Part shown: positions 1-8,600 of the stretch, one piece after another
Layout of the letters: each line of letters begins with the position of its first letter
How positions within the stretch are numbered: position 1 is the first letter of the stretch
Source: a bacterium
Lineage (GTDB): Bacteria; Krumholzibacteriota; Krumholzibacteriia; LZORAL124-64-63
Direction: 5' to 3'
NCBI GenBank assembly: GCA_024231905.1
Contig: JAAEQC010000218.1
Span: 186,001 to 250,000 of the forward strand
DNA: 64,000 bases
Position numbers and translations under genes: made by a program
Notes under the pieces: generated by a model
What the model was told of the DNA's origin: nothing
Database searches by the model: none
The model's input: only the letters and a program-made list of their open reading frames with translations

Positions 1-974
1 AACGCGGTCAGGTCCCGACTGAAGCTCTCGGTGCTCCAGGGTTTGATCGCGCCATCGCGCAGGGACAGGCCCGGGTCGGGAATGATCTTGTCCTCGTCGA
101 ATTCGAGCCGGTTGCCGAATCCGTTGCAGGCGGGGCAGGCGCCGGCGGGCGAGTTGAAGGAGAAGAGGCGTGGGCTGGGCTCGGGAAAGACGCGGCCGCA
201 ATCGTTGCAGCGCAGGTCGGACGAATACTCGGTGGACCAGGACCCGTCGGCGCCGCGGATCGCCGCCAGGCCGCCCGACTGGTCGAAGGCCAGTTCCAAA
301 GCCTCGATGAAGCGGGACCGGGCGCGAGTCCCCAGCTTGAGCCGATCGACGACCACCTCGGTCACATCGCCCGCCGCCGGTGGCTTGCGTTCGGCCAGGT
401 CCGGGTCGTCCAGGCGCACGGTCTCGCCGCCCAGCACCACCCGCTGGAAGCCCTGGGCCAGCAGGGGTTCCCACCAGCCGGGGGCGGCGCCGGTCTCGGG
501 CAGGGCCAAGGGGTACACCACGAGCACCGCGTCGCCCTCGGGTCGCTCCTTGCGCAATCCGCGCCAGACGGACGCCGGCGTGTCCCGGCCCACGTCCACC
601 TCGCAGTCGGGGCAGACGACCTTGCCGGCCCGGGCCCACAGGACCCGCAGATAGTCGTTGATCTCGGTGACGGTCCCCACGGTGGAACGCCCGCTGGTGA
701 CGGCGTTGCGCTGCTCGATGGCGATGGCCGGGCTGATGCCGTCGATCCAGTCCACGTCGGGCTTGGGCAAGCGGGCCAGGAACTGGCGGGCGTAGGTGCT
801 GAGGGACTCCACGTAGCTGCGCTGGCCCTCGGCGTAGAGGGTGTCGAAGACCAGGGATGACTTGCCTGAACCGGATAGCCCCGACACGGCCGTCAGCGCG
901 CCACGGGGGAATTCCACGTCGATGTCGCGAAGGTTGTGCTGTCGAGCGCCCTTGACGCGGATGCTGTCGTCCAC
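1..974 (-). CDS. uvrA: Excinuclease ABC subunit A, N-terminal third (cut by window edge)
   Basis: UvrA is the ATP-dependent damage-recognition subunit of nucleotide excision repair. About 324 residues are present and the gene runs off the left edge, so the signature module and the second ATPase are not visible. Seen: the opening GARQHNL segment, Walker [10 protein letters not shown], the stretch [16 protein letters not shown], then [11 protein letters not shown] near residue 100. A zinc module CNDC-x20-CPAC surrounds [11 protein letters not shown], as in the first zinc site of the family. The GTG start at 974 is preceded by GGAAGGAC at a good distance and no upstream ATG fits. The gene is divergent from mazG. 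Identity is secure; completeness cannot be judged. Confidence 0.95.
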   Translation of the reverse strand, partial: MDDSIRVKGARQHNLRDIDVEFPRGALTAVSGLSGSGKSSLVFDTLYAEGQRSYVESLSTYARQFLARLPKPDVDWIDGISPAIAIEQRNAVTSGRSTVGTVTEINDYLRVLWARAGKVVCPDCEVDVGRDTPASVWRGLRKERPEGDAVLVVYPLALPETGAAPGWWEPLLAQGFQRVVLGGETVRLDDPDLAERKPPAAGDVTEVVVDRLKLGTRARSRFIEALELAFDQSGGLAAIRGADGSWSTEYSSDLRCNDCGRVFPEPSPRLFSFNSPAGACPACNGFGNRLEFDEDKIIPDPGLSLRDGAIKPWSTESFSRDLTA

Positions 975-1021
975 TGTTCGTCCTTCCCCGCGCAAACCCT
1001 GAGCCGTCCAAACCGATCCAT

Positions 1022-1049
1022 GATATACCAAGGTTTCGCCGCGGGCCAA
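1022..1049 (-). promoter_or_regulatory. Candidate sigma70-type promoter of uvrA
   Basis: On the reverse strand TTGGCC and TATATC are separated by 16 bases, about 48 bases before the uvrA GTG. The fit is moderate. No inverted repeat resembling a LexA box was noticed in the 975-1102 spacer. Confidence 0.45.
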
Positions 1050-1102
1050 TTCCCGTTAACTTGGGCCGCAGCTTTTTACCGCCCGATCCCGAAAGGACGA
1101 CC

Positions 1103-1897
1103 ATGGCCCGCCCCTGCGACGAGCTCCAGCAGACCATCGACACCCTCCGCGGCCCCGGCGGCTGCCCCTGGGACCGCAAGCAGGACCTGGTCTCCGCCTC
1201 CCGCTACCTCATGGACGAGGCCGGCGAGCTGCTGGACGCGGCCCTGGAGGGCGATCCGGCCCATGCCCGGGAGGAGCTGGGCGACCTGCTGTTCATGGTG
1301 AGCTTCTGCTGCCGGATCCTGGCCGAGGAGCAGCCGCTGACCATGGACGACGTGGCCCGCGAGGGGAACCAGAAGCTCATCCGGCGCCATCCGCACGTCT
1401 TCGGCGGCACCTCGGCCACGACCACCGAGGAGAGCCAGGAACGCTGGAACGAGATCAAGGCCGACGAGAAGCGGGCCAAGGGCCTCGACCCCGACGCCGC
1501 GTCCGCGCTGAAGGACATGCCGGCGAGCACGGCGCCCCTGCACCAGGCCCACGACTACCAGAAGGACGCCGCCCGGGTGGGCTTCGACTGGCCGGACCTG
1601 GACGGGGTGTGGGCGAAGATCCGCGAGGAGGAGGGCGAGCTGCACGAAGCGGTGACCGAGAACGACCCGGCGGCCGTGGAACATGAGATGGGCGACTTGC
1701 TCTTCGCCCTGGTCAACCTCTCCCGCCGCCTGGGAGTCCAGCCAGACCTGGCCCTGCGCAAGGCCAACACCCGTTTCCGGGCCCGCTTCCACCTGGTGGA
1801 AGAGGAATTCCGGGGAACCGGCACACCCCTGGCCGAGGCGGAGCTCGACGCCATGGAAGCGGCCTGGCAGCGGGCCAAGAAGCGGTTGGCGGGCTAG
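1103..1897 (+). CDS. mazG: Nucleoside triphosphate pyrophosphohydrolase MazG
   Basis: MazG hydrolyses (d)NTPs to NMP and pyrophosphate, acting as a house-cleaning enzyme and, in some bacteria, lowering ppGpp. The 264-residue product matches the usual two-domain length. The first MazG repeat shows GCPWD, the helix DEAGELLDA and EELGDLL; the second shows REEEGELHEA and EHEMGDLLFALVN, which together supply the acidic magnesium-binding motifs. The ATG at 1103 is chosen over an in-frame ATG at 1061 because GAAAGGACG lies just upstream of it. Its stop overlaps the stop of the convergent outer-membrane gene by four bases. Confidence 0.94.
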   Translation: MARPCDELQQTIDTLRGPGGCPWDRKQDLVSASRYLMDEAGELLDAALEGDPAHAREELGDLLFMVSFCCRILAEEQPLTMDDVAREGNQKLIRRHPHVFGGTSATTTEESQERWNEIKADEKRAKGLDPDAASALKDMPASTAPLHQAHDYQKDAARVGFDWPDLDGVWAKIREEEGELHEAVTENDPAAVEHEMGDLLFALVNLSRRLGVQPDLALRKANTRFRARFHLVEEEFRGTGTPLAEAELDAMEAAWQRAKKRLAG

Positions 1898-3435
1898 CCG
1901 CCGACCGGATCCCGCGCCTCGTCCGTGACCGTTTCCGGCCCGTCCGGGCACCCGTCCTCGTCCGCGTCCCCGTCATAATCCTCGGCCTCGTCCGGACACG
2001 CGTCCTGGTCGTCGGGGATCCCGTCCAGGTCGTTGTCCGACTCGGGACAGCCGTCCTCGTCCTCGAAGCCGTCCAGGTCCTCGGGCACCTCGGGGCAGCC
2101 GTCAGCCCGGTCCTCCACTCCGTCACCGTCGGCGTCCAACAGCACGTCCGGGCAGCCGTCCTGGTCGTGGTGGCCGTCCAGGTCCTCGGGCTCGTCGGGG
2201 CAGAGATCCACCTGGTCCGGGATGCCGTCCAGGTCGTTGTCCGGTTCCGGGCGGCCGTCCTCGTCCTCGAAACCGTCGAAGTCCTCGGCCGAATAGGGGT
2301 CCAGGTCGTGGCGATCGGGGATACCGTCGCCGTCGTTGTCGTAGTCGGGGCAACCGTCCTCGTCTCGGAATCCGTCGTGGTCCTCGGGCACTTCGGGGCA
2401 GGCGTCGCGGCGGTCGACGATGCCGTCGCCGTCCCGATCCCTGCCACCCACCGAAAGCTGCTTGGTGACGCCGATGCCCATGAGCCAGTCCGGATAAGCG
2501 GGCCACCAGTCGGTGGTCTCGTCGTCGTCGGCCAGGCTTACCAGGTAGTTACCCTCCACGGCCCAACCTTCGGCCACACCCCAGCGCAGGCCGGCGCCCA
2601 GGGTGCGGTAATCCTCCTCGGCGGTGACGGTGGCGTTGTCCCGGAAGCGGTCCTGGGCCAACTCCACCCAGATGGACGTGGTCTGCTTGCGGAACTCCAG
2701 GGCCGCCCCCCAGGTCCAGGCGTCGTTGTGGTCGGGACCGCCGGCCTCGGCGGCCGTCTGGTAGCGGGGGCGCCACGGCTGGTAGAGGTCCTTGCCCGTG
2801 CCGAAGCCCCCATCCTCGTTCCGGTTCCAGGTGTGGGCGGCGTTGAAGTGAATCCGTAACTCCGGCACCTGGTCCGCGGTCCAGAATCGGAAACTGAGGG
2901 CCACACCGGTCCGGGGCGAGTACACGCCTTCGCCCAGTCCCGCCTCCTCGTCCCCCAGGGGCAGGTTACCGCCGCCGAAGAGGGACGCGTGGACTCGGCC
3001 GGGCCACAGGGCGCGGCCGGCCGTGACCTGCCAGGTGCCGTCGGCAAGACCCGATCCCGTGGCGGGGATCCAGCCCTGGCCGTCGGTCCAGCTGCGCCAG
3101 GGCACTTCGGCCTGGAACTGGAGCCAGGGCAGCAACGCCAGTTCGGTCAGGAAGACGATCTCGCGCAGGGAGACCCGTTCGAGGAACTCGTCGGTGCTGC
3201 CGCTCTGCTCCAGGTCCACCAGGTGGACCGTGCTCCAGGTGCGACCGGCAAGGCCCAGGGTGAGCAGGCCATCCGGCGCCATGACGCCTGAGGTCAGGCG
3301 GGTCAGGCGCAGGGAGTCCTGGTGGCGGGACGGCGCCGTGGGCGTCGGATCCCCGGACAGGTCCGGCTCGGCGGCGGTGGCCGCCGAGGCCAGGGCCACG
3401 AGGGTCAGCACGAGGATCAGGCGCCGGTGTGCCAT
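1894..3435 (-). CDS. Outer-membrane beta-barrel-like protein with C-terminal thrombospondin type 3 repeats
   Basis: The 513-residue product begins with a signal peptide (MAHRRLILVLTLVALASA). Residues about 25-330 alternate in the way of a beta-barrel with many aromatic residues. From about 330 to the end runs a series of Asp-rich calcium-binding thrombospondin-3 repeats of the type DxDGIPDxxDxCPDxPED. In OmpA-like proteins such repeats normally link a barrel to a peptidoglycan-binding OmpA domain, but here the protein stops after the repeats. It is likely a surface or periplasmic-facing outer-membrane protein; the substrate is unknown. The ATG overlaps the DUF1844 stop as ATGA, so the two are probably translationally coupled. 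Confidence 0.8.
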   Translation of the reverse strand: MAHRRLILVLTLVALASAATAAEPDLSGDPTPTAPSRHQDSLRLTRLTSGVMAPDGLLTLGLAGRTWSTVHLVDLEQSGSTDEFLERVSLREIVFLTELALLPWLQFQAEVPWRSWTDGQGWIPATGSGLADGTWQVTAGRALWPGRVHASLFGGGNLPLGDEEAGLGEGVYSPRTGVALSFRFWTADQVPELRIHFNAAHTWNRNEDGGFGTGKDLYQPWRPRYQTAAEAGGPDHNDAWTWGAALEFRKQTTSIWVELAQDRFRDNATVTAEEDYRTLGAGLRWGVAEGWAVEGNYLVSLADDDETTDWWPAYPDWLMGIGVTKQLSVGGRDRDGDGIVDRRDACPEVPEDHDGFRDEDGCPDYDNDGDGIPDRHDLDPYSAEDFDGFEDEDGRPEPDNDLDGIPDQVDLCPDEPEDLDGHHDQDGCPDVLLDADGDGVEDRADGCPEVPEDLDGFEDEDGCPESDNDLDGIPDDQDACPDEAEDYDGDADEDGCPDGPETVTDEARDPVGG

Positions 3436-3815
3436 CAGTCGCCGTCCGCCTCGTCGGTGGCGGGCGAGTCGGTGTCCGCAGCCGGCTCCGCGGCGACGTC
3501 CTCCGTCGCGGCATCCTCTCCCGTGGCCTGCGGCTCGGCGTCGGCTTCCTTCTTGGTCTCGTCCATGAAGTTCAGCTGCAGGTCCATGACCGCCTGGTCG
3601 AGCATGCGGAGCAATTCGGCCGGCGTGTCGGTCCGGCACTTGACCTTGAGCATCTCCAGCAGGTCGATGGTGTGGCGGGCCCCCGCCAGGTCGCGGGCGA
3701 GCTCACCCGAGTGCGGGTCCTGGAGCTTGCCCAGCTGCTGCATGGCCACAGCCTGCAGCTGGAAGACGAGTCCGGCGAGCACGTGATCGTGCTTGCTCAT
3801 GGTGGGTTCGGTCAT
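3435..3815 (-). CDS. DUF1844 family protein
   Basis: The 126-residue product has the DUF1844 core: an N-terminal helix (VLAGLVFQLQAVAMQQLGK), then DLAGARHTIDLLEMLKVKC and a third helix. This small family of unknown function is found mainly in FCB, planctomycete and deltaproteobacterial genomes. A disordered Ala/Glu/Asp-rich tail of about 35 residues follows the core. No signal peptide is seen, so it is probably cytoplasmic. The start at 3815 has AAAGGACGGAG upstream and is preferred to the internal ATG at 3800. It lies 16 bases after the CBS-domain gene and overlaps the next gene by ATGA, inside a four-gene operon. Confidence 0.8.
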   Translation of the reverse strand: MTEPTMSKHDHVLAGLVFQLQAVAMQQLGKLQDPHSGELARDLAGARHTIDLLEMLKVKCRTDTPAELLRMLDQAVMDLQLNFMDETKKEADAEPQATGEDAATEDVAAEPAADTDSPATDEADGD

Positions 3816-3831
3816 GGGCGTCTCCGTCCTT

Positions 3832-4848
3832 TCAGGCGACCGCCGCATCCGGCGGGTCGAACTCGTCGGCGATGGCGCCGACCACGGCCTCGATGAGGTC
3901 TTCCAATGTCACAAGACCCTGCGGGTTCCCGTCCGGGTCGCACACCAGGGCGATCTGCCGCTCCTGGCCCCGCATCTCCTCGAACATGGCGTAGGGCGAC
4001 AGGCGGCCGTCCACCATGAGCAGTGGGCGCCACAGGCGCCGCGGCAGGATGCGCTCCCGCTGGTCCTCGGGCAGCAGCAGGAGGTCGCGGGCCAGAACGT
4101 AGGCCGTGACCGCGTCGCCGTCCCGCACCGGCAGGCGGCTGTGGCCCGATTCGGCCGCCACGGCCAGGAACTCCCGAACCGGGGCGAAGGCCGGCACTGA
4201 GATCACCTGGTCCAGGGGCCGTGCGAGCCCGGACACCGACCGCCCGGCCAGCCGCACGAAACGGTCCAGCAGGTCGGCGAAGCGGCGGTCGTCCGCGGCG
4301 GGCACGGCGTTGCTCAGCATCAGGGCCGCCAAGCTGCGACGATCACCCTCCACACCGGCGCTCGGCGGCGGCAGCACGAGTCCCAGCAGAGCCGTGTAGC
4401 CCCGCAGCAGCCAGCGCACCGGCGCCAGGGCCGTCCGCGCCCCCGTGGCCAGGGGGACCGACGCGAGCATCATGCGCTCCGGGTGCTCCCGGTAGACCAC
4501 CTTGGGCAGGATCTCGCCGCCTACGATGACGAATGTGGCCACGATGAGCAAGGCCAGCCATTCGCCGCGGGGTCCGTAGCGGGACGACAGGGCGTAGGTC
4601 ACCACGGCGCTGCCAAGCACGTTGAAGAGGTTCGTGCCGATGAGGCAGGTGAGGATGGAGTCCTCGATGTGGGCCAGCTGGACCGCCAGGCGGCGACCGC
4701 GCGGTTCAGCCAGGGCTCCCAGGCGGTGCAGGCGCGCCCGGCTGACGCTCATGTAGCCCGTCTCGCAACCGGAGAAGAAGGCGGATCCGGCCAAGGCCAC
4801 CAGGGCCACGGCGATGGTCAGGTCCCACCCCAGGACGGAGCCGCTCAT
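3832..4848 (-). CDS. CNNM transmembrane / CBS-domain protein (CorB/HlyC-like), second of a pair
   Basis: The 338-residue protein has an N-terminal CNNM transmembrane domain (residues about 1-170: LTIAVALVALAGSAFFSGCETGYMS, then GTNLFNVLGSAVV and GGEILPK), followed by a tandem CBS pair at about 185-330 ending VTLEDLIEAVVGAIADEFD. Relatives are magnesium/cobalt efflux or transport proteins gated by nucleotide binding to the CBS pair. Unlike its upstream neighbour it lacks the C-terminal CorC_HlyC domain. The start overlaps the upstream gene's stop as ATGA, so the two probably form a heteromeric unit, a common arrangement for paired CNNM genes. Confidence 0.85.
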   Translation of the reverse strand: MSGSVLGWDLTIAVALVALAGSAFFSGCETGYMSVSRARLHRLGALAEPRGRRLAVQLAHIEDSILTCLIGTNLFNVLGSAVVTYALSSRYGPRGEWLALLIVATFVIVGGEILPKVVYREHPERMMLASVPLATGARTALAPVRWLLRGYTALLGLVLPPPSAGVEGDRRSLAALMLSNAVPAADDRRFADLLDRFVRLAGRSVSGLARPLDQVISVPAFAPVREFLAVAAESGHSRLPVRDGDAVTAYVLARDLLLLPEDQRERILPRRLWRPLLMVDGRLSPYAMFEEMRGQERQIALVCDPDGNPQGLVTLEDLIEAVVGAIADEFDPPDAAVA

Positions 4849-6083
4849 GGCGCCCCCTCCCGTTCGCTCCCGTTCCGCACGACCGCGCGCAGGGTGAGCT
4901 GGATACGGTCGACCCGGTGGTCGGTCATCTCCAACACCGTCAGGCGCGCCTCCGGCAGGGTGACCCGATCCCCGGGTTGCAGCACCCGTCCCAGCTGCGC
5001 CATGAGGAAACCGGCCACGGTCACGTAGTCCGCGCCTACGGGCAGGCGCAGGCCGCAGGCCTCCTCCAATTCGCGCAGGGCCGTGCGGCCGTCGATCACC
5101 CAGCGGCCCTCGCCCAGGGGCACGACCTCGGCGTCGTGGCGGGCCGAGTCGGCCACCGGACCGATGAGGGCCTGCAGGCAGTCGGCCATGGTGACGATGC
5201 CCGTGAAGTCGCCGTGTTCGTCCACCACGGCCGCCAGGTGGACGCCGCCCGAGCGCATCTCCGCCAGCAGGGACGCCGCGTTTTTGCTCTCGGGGATGAA
5301 GGGCAGATCCCGCATGCCGCCGGCGCCGCCCTCCAGCAGGTCCTTGAGGTGCAGGAAGCCCACGGGCAGATCGCCCTCGGCGGGCAGGATGGGGTAGCGG
5401 TTGAAACCCGCCGCGCGGGCGGCGTCCAGGATTTCCTGGCGCCCGGCGTCCTGGCGTACGGCCACGACCTCCGTGCGCGGGGTCATGATCTCGGCGGCGT
5501 CCAGGTCGCCCAGGCGCAGGAGCCTCGCCAGGGACCGCCCCTCGGTCTCGCTCAAGGTGCCGTCGGCCACGGCCAGGTCGCAGGCCGCCTCCAGCTCGTC
5601 CGCGCGCAGGGGCCGATTGCCCGTACCCTCGGCCGGGATCAGCGCCAGCACACCGTCCACCAGACGGCCCAGCAGGGCCAACACGGGCCGGTTCAGCAGG
5701 ACCCACAGGCGCAACGGAGCCCAGCCGGCGAGTGCGATCGGCCGCCGGTTGCGCAGGGCGATCATCTTGGGCGTGATCTCCCCCAGGAGCAGGAGCGCCA
5801 GGGTGGCCGCCGGCACGGCCAAGACCACGCCCCCGGCCCCGAAAGCGCGCACACACAGGCTCGTTGCCACCACACTGGCGGCTGTGTTCACCAGGAGGTT
5901 GCCCACCAGCAGGGCCGACAGCAGGTCGTGGGAGCGGCGCAGTAGTTCCACCACGCGGCTCCCGCGACCGCCGGCCGCCTCCAGGCGGGCCAGCTCGGCG
6001 GCGCCCAGGGCGAAGTAGGCGGTCTCGAGACCGGAAAAAGACGCCGACAGCCCCAGCAGGGCAAACAGCAGCAGGAATTCCAA
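4845..6083 (-). CDS. CNNM transmembrane / CBS / CorC_HlyC protein, first of a pair
   Basis: The product is about 412 residues. The transmembrane CNNM domain starts at once (LEFLLLFALLGLSASFSGLETAYFALG), with LVGNLLVNTAASVVAT and GEITPKMIALRN. CBS motifs follow at EIMTPRTEVVAV and GIVTMADCLQAL. A CorC_HlyC C-terminal domain ends the protein (GEGRWVIDGRTALRELEEACG). A role in divalent-cation transport or efflux is inferred from the family. No suitable ATG opens the frame: the TTG at 6083, with GGGGAG about nine bases upstream, puts the first membrane helix at the N terminus, whereas an ATG at 6269 would overlap the divergent glycosyltransferase. Start certainty is moderate. Confidence 0.85.
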   Translation of the reverse strand: MEFLLLFALLGLSASFSGLETAYFALGAAELARLEAAGGRGSRVVELLRRSHDLLSALLVGNLLVNTAASVVATSLCVRAFGAGGVVLAVPAATLALLLLGEITPKMIALRNRRPIALAGWAPLRLWVLLNRPVLALLGRLVDGVLALIPAEGTGNRPLRADELEAACDLAVADGTLSETEGRSLARLLRLGDLDAAEIMTPRTEVVAVRQDAGRQEILDAARAAGFNRYPILPAEGDLPVGFLHLKDLLEGGAGGMRDLPFIPESKNAASLLAEMRSGGVHLAAVVDEHGDFTGIVTMADCLQALIGPVADSARHDAEVVPLGEGRWVIDGRTALRELEEACGLRLPVGADYVTVAGFLMAQLGRVLQPGDRVTLPEARLTVLEMTDHRVDRIQLTLRAVVRNGSEREGAP

Positions 6084-6260
6084 GGGGTCGACTCCCCGGG
6101 CGCAGGCGGCTGGGCACACCCCGGCCGACCGGACGATGGTACCTTGCGCGTCCCGGCCCGGCAAGGGCGCCTCATGGAGTCGCGTTCCCGGAAAAAGCTT
6201 GCCCCCGCCCGGCGATGAGGGAAGATTCCAGGGAGATTCTCCTCTTCCCGGAAGGACTCC

Positions 6261-7277
6261 GTGCGTCACGTCCTGGTCATCCGCTTCGGCGCCCTCGGCG
6301 ACCTGTGCCTCCTGGCCCGCGCCCTGTCCCGTGCGAACGCTTCGGCGGCCGGCGATCCGCGGCGCGTCACCCTGGCCACCAAGGCCGCCTTCGCCCCGCT
6401 CCTGGCCACCGCTGCCGGAGTGGACGAGGTCGTGGCCCTGGAAGACGGCGGCCTCGCCGGCCTGCTGGGACTGGCCTCACGGCTGCGCCGGCGGAAGTGG
6501 GACGCGGTGATCGACGCCCACGGCGTGCTGCGCAGCCACCTCCTGACGCTCCTCCTCCGGCGCCGCCCCCGGGCCCGTCTCGCCAAGGACACCACCGCCC
6601 GCCTGCGCCTGCTGGCCGGCGGCGCAGAGGGCAGCCGGCTGACCCGCACCATGGGCGAACGTTTCGACGAGCTGCTGCCCGCCATCACCGGCGAAGCGAC
6701 CTTCGACTTCGCCGACGACCCGTTGCCCTTCGCCACCCTGCGCCCGGCCGGCCCGTCGCGCGTCCTGGGCCTGGCCCCGGGCGCCCGCTGGGATACCAAG
6801 CGCTGGCCCGCCGGGCACTGCGCCGAGTTGCTGGACCTGGCGGCGGCCCACGACGTCCCGGTCCGCTTCTTCCTGGGCCCGCAGGAATCCGCCTGGTTCG
6901 ACGCCTCCCCCCTGGCGGCAGCGGCCACCCGCACGGGCGCCGACGTGGTGCGTGATCGGCCCCTGGCAGACGTGGCGGCGCAACTCGCCGGCTGCGCCGC
7001 TCTGGTGACCAACGACAGCGGACTGCTCCACCTGGCCGAGGGCACGGGCACCCCCGTGGTCGCCCTCTTCGGCCCCACGGTGCGCGCCTTCGGCTACTTC
7101 CCGGTCCACCCGGCCAGCCGGGTTCTCGAGACCGGACTGGACTGCCGCCCCTGCTCGCGCAACGGCAAGCGCCCCTGCCACCGGGGCGACCTGGCGTGCC
7201 TGGCGGACATCTCCGCCGGCGCCGTCTGGGCAGCCGTGCAGGCCCTCCTGCCGGCCACCGGCGAGGAGAATCCATGA
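6261..7277 (+). CDS. Glycosyltransferase family 9 (heptosyltransferase-like)
   Basis: The 338-residue cytoplasmic enzyme opens VLVIRFGALGDLCLLARAL, the GT9 nucleotide-sugar fold, and carries near residue 250 the diagnostic NDSGLLHLAEGTGTPVVALFGPT. Relatives transfer ADP-heptose to the lipopolysaccharide inner core. The downstream Kdo transferase supports a core-oligosaccharide role, but the exact sugar cannot be read from sequence. The GTG at 6261 follows GGAAGGA. A Cys cluster (CRPCSRNGKRPC) near the C terminus is usual in several GT9 proteins. It overlaps waaA by ATGA. Confidence 0.88.
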   Translation: MRHVLVIRFGALGDLCLLARALSRANASAAGDPRRVTLATKAAFAPLLATAAGVDEVVALEDGGLAGLLGLASRLRRRKWDAVIDAHGVLRSHLLTLLLRRRPRARLAKDTTARLRLLAGGAEGSRLTRTMGERFDELLPAITGEATFDFADDPLPFATLRPAGPSRVLGLAPGARWDTKRWPAGHCAELLDLAAAHDVPVRFFLGPQESAWFDASPLAAAATRTGADVVRDRPLADVAAQLAGCAALVTNDSGLLHLAEGTGTPVVALFGPTVRAFGYFPVHPASRVLETGLDCRPCSRNGKRPCHRGDLACLADISAGAVWAAVQALLPATGEENP

Positions 7278-8578
7278 CCCGCGCGCCCGGTCTCCTGTTG
7301 CGCCTGTACCGGTCCCTCTCACCGGCCCTGGCCGGGGCCGCCCGGGTGGCCGCACCCTGGTCCGAGAAACTGGGGGCGGGAGTGACCGGCCGGCGCGGTC
7401 TCATGGACCGGCTCCTGGCCGGCGCGGGGACCGTGGGCGGCGGCGTCTGGTTCCACGCCACTTCCGTGGGCGAGTACGAACAGGCACGTCCGCTCATCGC
7501 GGCCATCCGTACCTCCCGCCCGGATGTGCCCGTGGCCGTGACCCACTTCTCGCCGTCGGGTCGCGACTACGCCGAGAAACGTCCCGCAGGGGACCTCCAC
7601 GACTACCTCCCCTTTGACACGGCCGGCGACATGGCGCGACTCATGGCCGCCTGGGCCCCGCGCTTGCTGGTCCTCATCAAGTTCGACTGCTGGCCCAACC
7701 ACGTGCTGGCCGCCGACCGGGCCGGTGTGCCGGTAGTCCTGCTGGCGGGCTCGCTGCAACCGCGCAGCGCTCGTCTCCACCCCCTGGTGCGCCCCCTTTA
7801 TCGCGACGTCTTCGACCGCTTTGCCCACTTGGGCGTGTGCACCGGGGAGGACGCCCGGCGCTTCCGCGACGACCTGGGCACCGGCGCTCCGATCTCGGTT
7901 ACGGGCGACACTCGAGTCGAACAGGTCATCCTACGCTGGGAGGACGCCGCCGCCGGGCCGGTGCAGGAACGCCTGCGCGGCCTCGGTGGACGCATCCTGG
8001 TGCTCGGCAGCACCTGGCCGCCGGACGAGGCCCTGTGGCTGCCGGTCCTCGGGGAATTGCTGTCCCGCCACGAGGACCTCCGGGTCGTGCTCACGCCCCA
8101 CGAGCCGACGCCCGAGCGCCTGGCCGGTCTCGAACGGGACCTGGACGCCCGGGGTGTCCCCCACCGCAGACTGTCGGCGCTCATGGCCGGGGACGACCAC
8201 CCGGCGCGCGTCATCCTGGTGGACTCCATCGGCGTGCTGGCGGAAATCTACCGCTCGGGCCATCTTGCCTACGTCGGCGGCAGCTTCACCACCGGCGTGC
8301 ACAACACCATGGAGCCGGCCGTGTGCAGCCTGCCGGTCATGTTCGGACCGCGCATCCGCAACGCCGAGGAGGCAGGGGTGCTGGTCCGGCGCGACGCGGG
8401 CCAAGTTCTCAACGGTCCGGACGAAGCCCTCGCCCACGCCTCGGGCCTCCTGGCCGACGAGGATCTGCGCCTACGCAGGGGCACCGCCGCCCGCGCCGTG
8501 GTCCTCGACCAGCGCGGCGCCACCGACCGCTCCATGGCCGTCATCGCGCCCTGGCTCGACGCCCCGGCGCGCACCTGA
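7274..8578 (+). CDS. waaA: 3-deoxy-D-manno-octulosonic acid (Kdo) transferase
   Basis: WaaA transfers Kdo from CMP-Kdo to lipid A precursor at the cytoplasmic face of the inner membrane and is specific to organisms with lipopolysaccharide. The 434-residue length is typical. Visible signatures are WFHATSVGEYEQARPLI near residue 55 (HAxSVGE), THFSPSGRDYA, the FDCWPN segment, and in the C-terminal Rossmann domain VLGSTWPPDEALW and GGSFTTGVHNTMEPAVCSLPVMFGP. The N-terminal membrane anchor is weak. The ATG at 7274 overlaps the previous stop and has AGGAG upstream. This is the clearest evidence for a lipid A-containing outer membrane here. Confidence 0.94.
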   Translation: MTRAPGLLLRLYRSLSPALAGAARVAAPWSEKLGAGVTGRRGLMDRLLAGAGTVGGGVWFHATSVGEYEQARPLIAAIRTSRPDVPVAVTHFSPSGRDYAEKRPAGDLHDYLPFDTAGDMARLMAAWAPRLLVLIKFDCWPNHVLAADRAGVPVVLLAGSLQPRSARLHPLVRPLYRDVFDRFAHLGVCTGEDARRFRDDLGTGAPISVTGDTRVEQVILRWEDAAAGPVQERLRGLGGRILVLGSTWPPDEALWLPVLGELLSRHEDLRVVLTPHEPTPERLAGLERDLDARGVPHRRLSALMAGDDHPARVILVDSIGVLAEIYRSGHLAYVGGSFTTGVHNTMEPAVCSLPVMFGPRIRNAEEAGVLVRRDAGQVLNGPDEALAHASGLLADEDLRLRRGTAARAVVLDQRGATDRSMAVIAPWLDAPART

Positions 8579-8600
8579 AATCGAGATCACGGGAGAGACC

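Noticed and set aside
1920-2445. Regular DNA repeats resembling a repeat array
   Set aside because: They are the coding repeats of the thrombospondin-3 domain, with degenerate spacing and Asp codons; no constant repeat and variable spacer of a CRISPR type.
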